A DNA stretch of 64,000 bases from Magicicada septendecula (taxonomy: Eukaryota > Arthropoda > Insecta > Hemiptera > Cicadidae), in the NCBI GenBank assembly GCA_034769895.1, contig CM068367.1:126083927-126147926 (forward strand). Direction: 5' to 3'. Shown here piece after piece: positions 31,303-43,731 of this stretch. Under the pieces are notes generated by a model. The model saw only the letters and a list, made by a program, of their open reading frames with translations. It ran no database searches and was not told the origin of the DNA. The translations under genes were made by a program, and so were the position numbers. Each line of letters starts with the position of its first letter. The first letter of the stretch is position 1.

Positions 31303-31590
31303 ATATTGGTATGGAGAACCATACATGACTTCCATGTTCTCAGATTTATATTTAATATCATTTTCGAAATGAAATATTTCCATAAAAAACTACTTTTCTC
31401 TACTTCTTTCTTCAGCCTTAACCATACTATTGTGGTCACTAACGTATACCACCTCACGTTAGCGCACTCGATTTTCACTGATGATGGCAGTCGATGGCAC
31501 TGCCGAAACATTGGACCACGCCCAAATAGACCGGGAAGGAATTTTAACAACAAACTACTTCTTTGTTGCTGATAACATAGTACACATAAA
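31303..31590 (+). repeat. Module B, copy 2
   Basis: Starts ATATTGGTATGGAGAACC and ends TAGTACACATAAA. CTGATGA and GGCAGT/ACTGCC are intact but GAAAC is followed by a short deletion. It is joined directly, head to tail, to copy 3. Confidence 0.8.
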
Positions 31591-31880
31591 ATATCGGTAT
31601 GGAGAACCATACATGACTTCCATGTTTTAAGATTTATATTTTAAATCATTTTCGAAATGAAATATTTCCATAGAAACTACTTCTTCCTTCAGCCTTAACC
31701 ACAGTAATGTGGTCACTAACATATACCACCTGACGTTAGCACACTCGATTTTCACTGATGAAGGCAGACGATGACACTGCCGAAACGTCTGGTTTTGCAG
31801 AAAACATTGGACCACGGCCAAACAGCCCGGGAAGGACAACAAACTAGTTCTTTGTTGCCGATAACGTAGTACACAAATAA
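31591..31880 (+). repeat. Module B, copy 3 (head to tail with copy 2)
   Basis: Starts ATATCGGTATGGAGAACC immediately after the end of copy 2. The core reads CTGATGAAGGCAG..CACTGCCGAAACG, with some mismatches in the stem. Confidence 0.8.
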
Positions 31881-32229
31881 AAAGTTATCCCCTCCCCCTT
31901 CAACAACCATTTTCATTTATACAAAACGTTGCAGATAGACTACCCCTTTCCCTTAACCGATCTTCACCAAAATCAACAGACCTTGAATCCTCTACAATTC
32001 AGGAACGTATGCAAAAAATTATTTTATTATGTTTGAATTTACGGCAGTTATCGTTCGTCATATAAAAAAATTACCCTTTTTAAAACATAAAATGTTGCAG
32101 GTAAACTACCCCTTTATCTTAACTGATCTTCACCAAAACAATAGGCCTGAGTCCTCTACAATTCAGGTATGTATGCAAAAATTATTTGATTCTGTTTGAA
32201 TGTGCGGCAGTTATCGTTCGTCATAGAAA
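31881..32229 (+). repeat. Partial tail and two satellite S monomers
   Basis: A shortened tail (CCCTCCCCCTTCAACAACC) and then S landmarks near 31934 and 32099, ending at the start of the next module B. Confidence 0.8.
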
Positions 32230-32540
32230 AATATCGGTATGGAGAACCATACATGACTTCCATGTTCTAAGATTTATATTTAAAATCGTTTTCGAAATAA
32301 ATATTTCCATAGAAACTACTTCTTTCTACTTACTGTTTCAGCCTTAAACACAGTACTGTGGTCACTAACGTATACCACCTCACGTTATCGCACTCGATTT
32401 TCACTGATGATGGAAGTCGATGGCACTGCCGAAACGTCTGGTTTTGCAGAAAACTTTGGTCTACGACCAAACAGGACGGGAAGGAATTTTAACAACAAAG
32501 TACTACTTTGCTGCCGATAACGTAGTAGGCTACACATATA
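32230..32540 (+). repeat. Module B, copy 4
   Basis: ATATCGGTATGG start; CTGATGATGGAAGTCGATGGC then ACTGCCGAAACG (one stem mismatch); end GTAGGCTACACATATA. Confidence 0.8.
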
Positions 32541-33952
32541 AAAAATTATCACCTCCCCATTCAACTATAATTTTCATTTATAAAAAAATTACCCCCACCC
32601 CGTTCAACTAGCCTCTTCATTTATAGATATTTCATCTACTGTACGTTTCTACAGTGGATTATTAAGATCTTCTTATGAGGATACTTTATTTATCAAAATT
32701 AAGTACTTTACTCCTGTTACAACAAAAAATGTTTCAGGTAAACTGCCCTTTCCCCGTAACCGATCTTCACCAAAATCAATAGCCTTGAGTCTTCTACAAC
32801 TCAGGAACATATGTAAAAAATTATTTGATTCTGATTGAATTTACGGCAGTTATCATTCGTCATAGAAAAAATTACCCATTTTAAAACATAAAACGTTGCA
32901 GGTAAACTACCCCCTCCCTTAACCGATCTTCACCAAAAACAATAGGTCTTGAGAATTCTACAATTCAGAGCTGTATGCAAAAAATTATTTGATTCTGTTT
33001 GAATTTGCGGCTGTTATCGTTTGCCATAGAAAAAAATCTATAGACAGACAGACACAGAGACAGATTCACACACAGACACTTTTCGAAAAATGACTTTTTT
33101 CATGTTTTGAGGATAGTACAATCAGAATCTGCAATAATCTCGACCACGATTTATTTTGCCATCACCATACTTCCATTTCCTTATGGAACATGGAAGTAAT
33201 ACCCTTGTTAAAACATAACACGTTGCAGTTAAACTACCCCTTTCCCTTAATCGACCTTCACCAAAAACAATAGGTCTTGAGTCCTCTACAATTCAGGGAT
33301 GTATGCAATACATTATTTGATTCTGTTTGAAGTTGCGGCTGTTATCGTTTGCCATAGAAAAAATTCTACACAAGACAGACAGACAGCCAGACAGACAGAC
33401 ACACACACAGACACTTTTCAAAAAATGACTTTTCTTCACGTTTTGAGGGTAGTACTATCAGAATCAGCCGTTATCTCGAACACGATTTTTTTCGCCATGA
33501 CAATACTTTCATTTCCTTATGGAACATGAAGTAAAAATTACCCCCTACCCCTTCAACAACCCTTTTTATTTATAGATATTTCATCTACCTTTTTACAGTG
33601 GATTATTATTACCTTCTTTTCAGGATACTTTCTTTATCAAAATTAAGTAATTTACGCTCGTTAAAACATAAAACTTTGCAGGTAAACTACCCCTTCCCCT
33701 TAAGCGATCTTCACCAAAATCAATAGGTCTTGAGTCCTCTACATCTCGGGCTCATATGCAAAAAATTATTTATGCAGATTCTGTTTGAATCTGCGGCAGT
33801 TATCGTTCGCCATAGACAAAATTGTACACACACTTTTCAGAAAATGACTTTTCTTCATGTTTTGAAGGTAGTACAATCAGAATCAGCCCATATCTCGAAC
33901 ACGATGTTTTCGCCATCACCATACTTCCAGTTCCTTATGGAACATGGAAGTA
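32541..33952 (+). repeat. Tail, satellite monomers and three A modules
   Basis: In order: tail T 32541-32715; S monomers 32716-33035; A module 33036-33198 with hairpin ACTTCCATTTCC-TTAT-GGAACATGGAAGT; one S monomer; A module about 33362-33531; partial tail 33535-33665; one S monomer; final A module about 33815-33952. After the last hairpin, AAAACTGTTTCGCC leads into non-repeat DNA. Confidence 0.75.
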
Positions 33953-34534
33953 AAACTGTTTCGCCTAATTAAAATCACAAACACACTGAGAACAGGAAAA
34001 ATTAACAGATTTAGTGCGGGAGATCGTCACTAAAGAGTGTTCTTTTATTGGAGCAGTTTTCTCTGAATGGCAAACCGTAGAGTTTGCAGCTACTGTCAGT
34101 CCATTAAAGTACGTACAGCCAATTTATGGGAATTGTTGTGAAATCCCGGAACTGCGGTGGACACGCGAGTAAAGTTGAAATTCTTCGACCGTACCTAACG
34201 GACCAAGTCTTATAAAAAACCTAAACTCGGTTGTCGAGCGAGACAGCACTCAGCTTGTATATAAATTCCTGGCCTCCTGGTAGCCGGATGCAACAGTTAT
34301 TAACAGCTTTGTTCACCGTGTAGGCGACAACCTCTCTCACACATACCAAACGAGTTGTTTTTGTTTTTGTAAATCCGCTCAGCACAATAATGTCGTTCGA
34401 TAATTTTTTTGTCCATAGTACTGTAATTCGTAAAACCAAAACGGTAATTCGTTTTTTGGCAGTTGTCATCTGAATTACATTGTTTTCTTTTGTATGTTCG
34501 TCCACGGCTAAACGAGACAGTCAACAGGCACGTG
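33953..34534. other. No gene seen
   Basis: Mixed composition and no recognised frame. The 94- and 74-codon minus-strand frames at 34221-34524 overlap in different frames and show no motif. Confidence 0.5.
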
Positions 34535-34974
34535 CAGTGGAGGATTTATGCATAGGCAAAGTAGGCAATTGTCTACGGGTGGCAAATTTTGGAAGGTGAA
34601 ATTTAACGGCCGATTTGTTGTTTTTATACCTAAGAGATGTTTCAAATGCCGCTCCATTTCGTGCCAATTTGATAAAAAACTTTTAAAAATAGATATTGTT
34701 TAGTAACTAGGCTTATTACTTAAAGAAAACAGTTCGTCGTGTACTTCTGATATGTATATGAAGTACATCGTTTTACGTTATGTAAATTGTTCTATAGAAA
34801 TGTATTAAGTAAAAATTGGGAAGAAAATATTATATAAAGAACAAATTTTAGGGTAACTGAAAATATTAAGGACTGAATTAAACCCGTAAACGCACCCCCC
34901 CCCCCAACCGAGATTTGTGAGAGCGCGGCAAATTTATACTGCCTATGGGCGGCAAAATGGTAAATCCGCCCCTG
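34535..34974. mobile_element. hAT-like non-autonomous element
   Basis: The left end CAGTGGAGGATTTATGCATA corresponds to the complement of the right end, CAGGGGCGGATTTACCATTT. Both are followed by a TGCC/GGCA-rich sub-terminal part, including GGTGGCAAATTTTGG and GCGGCAAATTTATACTGCC. CAGGGGCGGATTTA-type ends are common for hAT superfamily elements. It is 440 bp long with a C run at about 34895 and no coding. I see no clean 8-bp duplication, so the flanks have diverged or the end call is slightly off. Confidence 0.55.
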
Positions 34975-35769
34975 CCGTGGTTCGTCCGTGAAACAATAAT
35001 GCCACCAGGTTCGATCAGGTGGTTTTTTTGTTAATTTTGTTGTCTGTCGGTGATAGTGAACGACTCTTGGGTAGGCTAAAGTTTATATTCAATGTAGGCT
35101 AATAGTTTTAGTAGTTACAGCTGAAGGCGACCACAGATTGTTTACTGGTCGAAACGTTTGTGATACATTTTACGATGGGTTACTTTTCGACTTAACACTT
35201 CTGATAATGTTCACGTACCATCGAAAGGTAGGATTAAAGAACATTTATAATAAAATCGTGCCAGTCCAGCTCCTCTTCAAACTACACGCAGCACACAAAA
35301 CACAAATCTGCGTTTCGTGTTTAAAACGGAAATTAACTGATACAACAGATAAAAGAGGCCGGACGAATAATGATTAGCGTTAGAAGAGACAAACTAATAT
35401 GAAAGCGTAATTCGAGTATTATTAGAAATTAACTGAATACATCAGTGCATTTGTTTGTTTACTGAATTGTATATAATTATACATTATGTGTTAATAAATA
35501 TGTAAAATTTGCCTCTAAAGGGGACATCGCCTTACTGTCCGTGGGTGCGTGGAGTTTTGCGTGCTGCTCTGATAAGGTTGAGGGCTATGTCGGCTGTAGC
35601 GTGGCTACTCCCAGAGCCTCCCTCGTCGGACAGGAACTCAATTCAGGAGCCAGACGAAGTATGTCCCACAACGGTTTACCCAAGTCCCTACCTATCTTTA
35701 ACACTAACTATCCTTTCGTCGTCTTTTGTACCCGGAGGTCAATAAAAGAAAGGAAAAACGCACTGCTTG
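34975..35769. other. No gene; GC-richer patch at 35510-35740
   Basis: The AT-rich first half holds an inverted CCACC/GGTGG around a GGTTCGATC loop at 35001-35022. 35510-35740 is GC-richer, crossed by two overlapping open frames with no motif, and shares GTAGCGTGGCTAC with 30.6 kb. Its origin is unknown. Confidence 0.4.
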
Positions 35770-36340
35770 ACTGCTTTACAGGAGCAGAAACGCCTGGCCG
35801 TTGCAACATTACTGAAAGAAAGATTTGACGTTGGAGGTCAAACATTCCGGTCTCGAATTGTTGCCATTGATGAAATGGGTTAAAGACGTTGGAATCGGAG
35901 TCAAACGAACGGAAATGTCAATCGTTCCCGGGACCCAAAAAATTTCGACGACTGCAATCAAAGGTCAAGCAAATGATGACCTTTGTTTATGACCACCACG
36001 ATGGAGAAAGATGGAGTTCCATGTGGAATAAATGTGACAGCAGTCATCGTGACTTCGTGAACAAATTGCGAAGAACAATGCACAAAGACCCACCTGACTT
36101 GCTCAGGGATGGATCACTCATTTTACATGACAATGCGCGTCCGCATCTGGGGAAGACTGTAACCGATTTGCTGAGTAAGTAATAATAGAAGTTGGAAACA
36201 GTACACATACAGTCCAGCCACGAGTTCACCAGACTTCGATCTATTCCCCAAATTGAAACAGCCTATACGGGGAAACCGTTTTTTCTCCATGGAAGAGCTA
36301 TCTGCGGAGGTTACCATGGATAGAACAAAAGTGGTACCCT
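35770..36340 (+). pseudogene. mariner-family transposase relic
   Basis: Reading across three frames gives FRSRIVAIDE (the first catalytic Asp region), then LRRTMHKDPPDLLRDGSLIL, HDNARPH with the second Asp at about 36129, and finally SPDFDLFPKLKQPIRGNRF with ME.L. These are the ordered landmarks of Tc1/mariner transposases (DE.W, HDNA.PH, YSPDL.P.DF.LFP.LK). Stops and frameshifts show that it is dead. The N-terminal DNA-binding part and the TIRs are not visible. Confidence 0.75.
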
Positions 36341-36871
36341 CAATGGGATAGCAATTTTCCCCGAAACGTTAGGACGTGGTAATCGAGAACCAGGTATACT
36401 ATATAGGATTGTATAGGGCTATTGCCTAGTGTGCATTATTTATGAAAACACTCTTTCTACATGACTGGTACGCTCAGAATTTATGAAACTAATTTGGAAA
36501 ATTTTTCACATCCTTTTCTGGAAACGTCACGAATTACTAACGATTCATTTTACTAGTAGCTACATTATTTGAATTTTGAAATCATACTTTTACAGGTGTT
36601 TATAAAACTAAATTCTTCATATAATTGATCCGCTGATATTTCCTCACTCACGTCCAAGATAAATGCAGCATTTTCTTAACGTCCTAAGTTACAATTTCTT
36701 TCAAGTACACATTTAACCCAATTTATTGAACAGGTTTTGAGATGAAATATCAAGACGATTTTCTAAGCATCAATCATTTGCTACCCGATAAATTAAAGTT
36801 GCATTATTTTTACAGTATACATAATTGGTACTATTGAATTGTATGTTCATTCGGTGTCTAAAAATAACTTA
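36341..36871. other. No gene seen
   Basis: AT-rich stretch with nothing recognisable. Confidence 0.6.
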
Positions 36872-37700
36872 TCATCATCATCATCTTCAAGGATTAAACC
36901 TAGGATGGTTTGTTCCGGTCTCAAATAGGCAAACATTATAGCTGGCCACTCTAGCGCCTCCTCGGACGTCCCACACCCCTCCGTCCCCTCGGTTAAAAGT
37001 CCCTTAGTTGTTTGGGGATGCGGCAGTCAGCCATTCGGCAAAGATGTTCCCACCAATTCAGCCGATACTGGGAATTCCTGTCGAGTATGCTCATAATATT
37101 CAGTTCTGCCGCATATCTGTGTTTCTTTTATGATCATGGAGAGTATACCCTGCCACGTGCCTGAGAAGTCTCATTTCAGCCGCTTGGATGCGACTGACCT
37201 AGCCTTTCGATAAAGTCCAATTCTCAGACCCATAAAGAAGTGTGGGAAGGGCCATCACCTTGTAGAATTTTAGGCGTGCTCTTTTATTTGCTGACTTAAA
37301 GAGTTCCCCTAATGGTCCCGCACATAAGGTTAAACTTATGCAACTTATTCACGTCACTGCTTGTATTATAATACCCACTGTAGCCCAGGTATTCAAAATT
37401 TCTAACTTGTTCCAGGACAGTACCGTCTATAACAATTTTTGCCCGTAGGGGATCAGTTCCACGAAAATCCATCTCAAGTGTGGATATATGTAATCCAGAG
37501 TCTTTGGAGATTCCATTTAACAAATGTATACCCATCTGCAACCTATTTTCCGAGTCCGACAGAATAGCCTGATCGTCCACAAACCAAAATGTGTCAATTG
37601 TAGAGTGACCAATCATAAAATGCTCTGGAAGACACATCTGGCATTTTTGTATGACATCAACATATAAATTAAAAAGAGAAGGTGATAATGGACACTTCAT
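36872..37700 (-). pseudogene. LINE reverse transcriptase relic (palm to tail)
   Basis: On the minus strand a 134-codon frame starts with CPLSPSLFNLYV (motif B) and includes FVDDQAILSDSENRLQ. Its DD pair is the RT catalytic motif C. VRNFEYLGYSGYYN (the YLG box) follows and then a frameshift. The tail continues (LRIGLYRKA, CGTSEEALEW) to a (GAT)n end at 36870-36882. It is nearly identical to 8400-8740 over the tail, so the family was active fairly recently. The endonuclease part is missing. Confidence 0.8.
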
Positions 37701-38142
<442 letters not shown>

Positions 38143-38670
38143 ATGTCTATTTACCACGCCAGTCTGTCATCTTACTGGTCATCACTCAGGTCTCTTGAAC
38201 TCGTTGCCTTTGTTACACTTTCTATCCAGGTCTTTTTAGCTTTTCCGCGCATCCTGCAGTTCGGAAGATCCCACAATACGATCTTAGGCAGACTTTATGT
38301 CCTCTGTTGCTTAAACGTGGCCATTCCATACCACCCTTCATTATCAATCATTAGAGAGCCATCGATTTCCATCGTGTCTTAAATCTTCATTTTGCTTTGA
38401 AATATTCCGAATCCTCCTCTAAACATATCCACGTTTACTGCTTCGTGTTTCCTTCTGTTACTTCTTGTGATATTGCCATAATTCCGCTCCCAATCAAGTA
38501 CGTTTGATAAAAGTTGTATAAATGTAAAATTTCCCTATCTCCAGTTTTCTCAGTTCCAAAGTAAACGATTCAAACGCCAAATTGTTCCTGCACCTTCTGT
38601 TACTCGTTTTGTAATTTCTCTGCATTCGTCATATGGATGTGTGATTGTTGCATTCCTCTAGGCAAGACGT
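38143..38670 (-). pseudogene. LINE RT thumb/tail relic
   Basis: The minus-strand reading, with frame changes, gives DECREITKRVTEGAGTIW, then ITRSNRRKHEAVNVDMFRGG, then GSLMIDNE and finally LPKIVLWDLPN with KKTWIESVTKATSSRD. This is the order of a non-LTR RT tail (TRRN..K.EA.EMDF.RR, RLPK.VL...P, RP...W..GV...). No catalytic palm is left. Confidence 0.65.
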
Positions 38671-41600
38671 TTTCCGTACATTTATTTCCAAATCCCGTCA
38701 TCTTTTGTATTCCTCCTGCTGTTTTGACCCGTTCATTATAGATTATTTAATTGTTACCTACGATGGTAATGTAGGATTGTATTTGCGCGCGCGCGTGCTT
38801 TCTGTATTACATTTACTGCCACTACACTCTACACTCACCACCCCTCGACAAATTGGACAGCTGAAAAAGTCATAAAAAAGTCGTCAGCTTTATTTTACCG
38901 TTTAAACGCAAGGTGGCTGTTTCACCAAGTATTGCGCTAATAAAACTACGCTCGTAGGACACCTTTTTCTTCATCCCAGTGTCTATAATCAGCTGTTAAA
39001 ACCACATTTGGTACGGCTCCTCATGACGTCACTGCTTACCATAAGTTTGGATTTATGAAATGAGAAATTTTCCTCGACAAGTAACTTTATTTCGCTACTC
39101 ATACTGTACGAAACTGATCAATTTACTTTATACAAATGATCTACTACGGAAATATTTTAAATATGAAAATGCGCGGTTACTACTGTACTGAAAAAAAAAA
39201 CAATGTTACGGAAACATTTCTGCGTGACTGAATCATTGTTAAATTGGCCAAGTGAGTGCAGTTGTCCTGTCAGAAAAAGGGGCTACGCTTATACGATTGG
39301 AGTCGTCAAACCTAATTAGGTAAAACTACCTGCTATCTTAATTTTTTTTTTTTATTAAATCTACTGACCGCACTGCCACTGCACTGAACTACTGACCGCA
39401 CTGCCGTCTTTGTCGCTGAAACCGGCGTACTTAGTTTATTTTACTAGGTGCTTTCGAAATCGACCTCAAAAGAACTTTGGGGAGGGATGTACATAATCTC
39501 TATTAGCCTTAGTAAAACATTATATTCGAATTCTGCTTGGAAAAAACGTTAAGGTATAAATCATTTCCTTTGTTACAGAAAATTATTTACCTTAAGGCAT
39601 TTTTACGTATATAAAGTACTTAAAATATATTTCAACAGAAGTGAAGATTACGGGGAAATGAACGTTCGACAACTAAGGTGTGAAAATGAAACTCTTTTGA
39701 TACCTTTAACTAAAAAGGAAATATATAACAAGTTTATTCATGTTTTGTATCCTAATTTTACAATCGTTTACCTGCCGACATAAAATATAAAAAAAAATAC
39801 AATTGTTTCTCAAACAATTGAAATCTCGGCAATACGAGATGATATAATTAATATAAGAAACTTAATTTGTGTTATTTTTAAAGAGTATAAGCTAGATTTT
39901 TTTTTGGTCATGTAAAAGTATTCTTGATTTGTTTTTTACTAAAAATTATTAACAATCATAATAATTTCATTTAATTTGCAAAGATTATACCAGATTTTGT
40001 TGAATGTGAAAGCGCTGATTTTATGTTGGATTTTGCTATAACTGCCAAATATTAGGTTATTTATTTTATATTATTAATAACGATTCTTGATACAACTATA
40101 TCTTAGTTGTAATCATTGATGTGAATTAAGGTTAAAAAGGATTATTTCAGTTGGGGTTAATTTTGAAATGTTAAGGTCTTGTTTTTAGTACGCGTTAAAA
40201 TTTAGTATAGTCTGTATAAGTTTTCAGTGACTGCACAATTAATACTTGACAAAATTGTTGGCGACAAGAGCTAATTGGACTATGAAAGATTGTTGTTTGT
40301 TGAATTAAATATATGGTAAGGATATTAATAAACCTTAACTTGTCACTGCTCACAGTATGTGGTGAGCAGGTAGTTCCTAGCGCTGTGAATGTAATGAGCA
40401 TTGTAAACTTTAATAAAAAAAAAGACTGTACAAACAAGGGTCACAACTAAAAAATGAATGGTACTGGTGGAAGATAATGTATTGACCGCTGTACAAAGAA
40501 TTGTCATACTAATACGTTAGAATTATACTTCAGTAAAAGTATTAATGAATGCAACAAAAATTTGAACACATTGTGTACCTTTAAGAACTGTTTAATGATC
40601 ACAGAATTCGAATTTTATTTCTTCTCTTCTTTTCTTGCCTAACGGATTTGACTTGTACTGAAGCAGTATGTCACTATTTTCTATGTTTCACACAAATCCT
40701 TCTTTTTTTAATACTTTATGTTTATGAAAACAAATGTATGAAACCCATCGCATACATGGATGCCTGCATATATATTAAATATACGGGTAGACAGTTATAG
40801 GTAGGAAAATATGTAGGTAGAGTTAAACAGAGGGATAGATATATAGGTAGGTAAAGATAGAGGCGATAGAGGAGGTAAAGCGATGGGGAATGAGATGGAG
40901 AGGCGGTGAGAGTTTATACGGCAAGTTGGGAAATGGTTTCAATTCGTTACAAGTTGTCTGGGCGTTTCCACTCGGGAGAGAAAAACTTATTGTAAACGAT
41001 TTTATGGTGACGTAATTCTGCAGTTTAATTTCAGTTCAAAGGAAATTATAACCGCACAAAAAACCACAGTGACTGCACAGAATTTAATTAGAGTTTAAGC
41101 TTCATGTTGTTGAAGACACAGGGAGAAATTTCAGGAGGCCTATGTGTGGTTATATTTTATTGTATATACAATCGCATCCTCGTTTGTGTTAACAATCAAT
41201 TGGCCTATATAAATGCGAACGTGAAATTTCAACAAAAAGTTAGTTACACGAATATTTACACACAGAATTCGTATCAAACGTAGTGTTTTACAAGTGCATC
41301 GTACCAACTGGTCATAACAGGCCTATCGATTTGCTCAGTAACCGTGGAGAGGAACAAACGCATGACCCCAAAGCAGCGGTGACGCACAGCCACGCGACTG
41401 ACCCAATCACAGGTACACTGACCGCCTCGTTGTGGAACCTACAGAGAATGCGGAACGTCCTTGGCAAGGACGCTGCAGGTAGTCAACAGACCAAGTAAAA
41501 AGAAACGACGTATTACGAGCGCTTCACTGTCACAATAAACAGCGAAATGACCCAAAAAGTGCAGCACGGAAATTGTTATATAAATTTTGCTGTCACATAG

Positions 41601-41671
41601 CACTGTAATGAATAACAGAGGTTCTTAAAAATACTTACATTTGGACAGGAAGATTAGAGTACATAAAAGAC
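38671..41671. other. No gene; AT-rich DNA
   Basis: No supported frame over 3 kb. Details seen: a short GCGCGCGCGC run at about 38787; a direct repeat CTACTGACCGCACTGCC at about 39360-39410; a hairpin CAATTGTTT-CTC-AAACAATTG at about 39802-39822; and GTAGGTA/GATAGA-type degenerate repeats at 40790-40880. Confidence 0.5.
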
Positions 41672-41673
41672 TC

Positions 41674-41742
<69 letters not shown>
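41672..41742. repeat. (GA)n microsatellite
   Basis: About 70 bp of GA with one AA interruption near its start. Confidence 0.95.
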
Positions 41743-41744
<2 letters not shown>

Positions 41745-42479
41745 CAAGTGTTTTCTGGTGAAGAGACTGACACAAAACACTGATAAGAGCTAAATGATGA
41801 CGATATTCCACAGCTTGAAAGTTCTTCACAATTTGCAAGGTGTATTAACACATTAATTTTGTCGAATTTGTATTTTGTATAAAATTCCTGATAACTTTAA
41901 GCCCCATCTGGACTTGTACAATATTTCAAAATTTTGACTTTCACTTTTGGCCTATGATACCCTAAATTTAAATCTTTTTCATAGTAAATACTACTCATAT
42001 ATTTGGTGTGGATTAAAATTCCCTGTAGTCTAATACCTAGCAACAATTTTTACAACTTTTGATCAACTTTTTGGGTCCCAAAATTTGGAAATTTTTCAAA
42101 CCTGAACACTGTGTACAGATTCTGTTGAAATTTCCTTCAATTTGATACTCGGCACTGATTTGTACAACATTTACACACTTTTGTTTCACTTTTTGGGCTT
42201 TGGTGTACAAAATGTGACCTCGCTTTTTGCATCCCACCACCCTATTTGGGGGAGAGGATCAGACTCAAAAACAACAGGGCCTGTGGGGTAAAAATACGGA
42301 CATATATTCCAATGTTTTATGAATCGGTTGATGAACTCAAAAGTTATCGTGAGTCATTTCCCAAACACAGAAGCATATAAATAAATGGGTAAATTCAAAC
42401 GGTCGAGTTAAAACTGAAACTCGCTTCACTCGTTCAACTAATATCGTACCATACACGAATAGTATAGAACGAGATTAAC
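41743..42479. other. No gene; internally repetitive AT-rich segment
   Basis: 41880-42250 contains loosely repeated blocks (CTTGTACAATATTTC / TTTGTACAACATTTAC; CACTTTTGGCC / CACTTTTTGGGC), suggesting degenerate ~120-bp repeats. No frame. Confidence 0.35.
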
Positions 42480-42725
42480 ATTGGAAATAAGCAGTGTAGG
42501 TACGATCATATTTAAGGAACAAATGACGAAAGACGACTTAAATCAACTACTGCAACGGATGTTCATAGCAAGATTTAAAAAGGCTCTGCGCTACTGGTAA
42601 ACGGAATGTACTAGGTCATGTCCGAAAGAAATCTAGAATCAGGCTATTACCATGCCAATATTACTTGGGGATTAGCAGTTAAGAGGAGCAGAAGAACACT
42701 ATTAAACCTGACATGATGATGATCT
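42480..42725 (+). pseudogene. Possible LINE tail ending in (ATG)n
   Basis: The weak plus-strand reading LAVKRSRRTLLN resembles the end of an RT tail, and the block finishes in GACATGATGATGATC like the better LINE tails here. It is too decayed for a firm call. Confidence 0.3.
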
Positions 42726-43385
42726 ATTTGTTAAATTATAAATCACTCGGGACAGAATTTGTCCAGTAACATGTTTGCTTTTGTTTAGACCTTAAAGGTC
42801 GGCACCATCCGTAGTATTCTTTTTTCAGGCTTCATCTAGTCCCTGACAGCGACAATGTTGAATTTCGCTGGCTACTTAGCCGAAAAATCTAGCTGGAAAA
42901 AAAAGAAAGAATAATGGACCTAACACTGGAGACCAGAATAAAAGCGAAAATTATATTCAGACTACGAAAAACTCAAAATAACATGCTTACGGTTAAGAGG
43001 ACTTACAACTTCCAAAAATTTGCAATACTAGCCTAAGTGTTCATTACCATTTTTGACTGAGCCGATCACAGCTGCGGTAAGAATAAATTACAATATAGCT
43101 GAAGAGAAAGCATATAATGTGAAGAAAAGCCACTCTAACTCCCGGCCAACTTTCAGTAAGTAAAATGGGAGAGAGCTTGTCTACTGTCTAGGCGGAGACC
43201 ACAGTGGTTTCCGAAGGAAGGACTAAAAAATTGAAAATTACCCAGCCCTCAGTCCGCTAGGAAACGTTTAATTAGATGGAAGGGGTTGGAGCTTGTCTTA
43301 TCGCGTGGGAACAAACATAACATAAAATATCTCGAAATTTTTCGTTACTGGTTACATTTTAATAAGACATTAATTCATTCATTCC
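42726..43385. other. No gene seen
   Basis: AT-rich with no firm similarity. 42900-43010 has a frame including LETRIKAKIIFRLRKTQNN that hints at another LINE thumb region, but this is not supportable. Confidence 0.4.
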
Positions 43386-43690
43386 GTGGCGCTACCGTCC
43401 TTCCACAACCTTGGCCTCCCAACAACTTTCCACTCTTCGTGCTCGTTGTCTCCACCTTCTGACTTCCAGTCGTCTGAGGTCGCTCTCCACCTTATCCAAC
43501 CGCCTTATTCGTGGCCTTCCTCTCAAACGTCTCCCACCAAGTTGCTCAGCAAAAACCTTTTTTATTCTTCCCTTCTCCGTTCTCTGAACATGCCCAAGCC
43601 ACTTAATCCTTTTGACTTGATAAGATATAGCATCACTAACATTGTGACAGCCGCTGTCGTATCGTATAAGATACTGCGTCACTAATATTG
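43386..43690 (-). pseudogene. LINE RT C-terminal tail relic
   Basis: The minus-strand frame gives VKRIKWLGHVQRTEKGRIKK, VFAEQLGGRRLRGRPRIRRL, DKVESDLRRLEVRRW and RARRVESCWEAKVV. This is a well-preserved RT tail (RL.WLGHVQRM..GRIPKKVF....GGRR.RGRPR.RW.D.V..DL..L..R.W...A.DR..WR..V..A). It is a 5'-truncated fragment. Confidence 0.75.
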
Positions 43691-43726
43691 TGACAGCCGC
43701 TGTCGTATCGTCTTCGGGTCAGAAAC
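43632..43726. repeat. 46-bp tandem duplication
   Basis: TCACTAACATTGTGACAGCC with GCTGTCGTATCGT is repeated 46 bp later with two or three changes (attgtgacag at 43641 and 43687). It overlaps the start of the LINE tail. Confidence 0.8.
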
Positions 43727-43731
43727 TGACC

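Noticed and set aside
35001-35022. T-arm-like CCACC-AGGTTCGATCA-GGTGG, a possible tRNA or SINE B box
   Set aside because: No A box, anticodon arm or acceptor pairing nearby.
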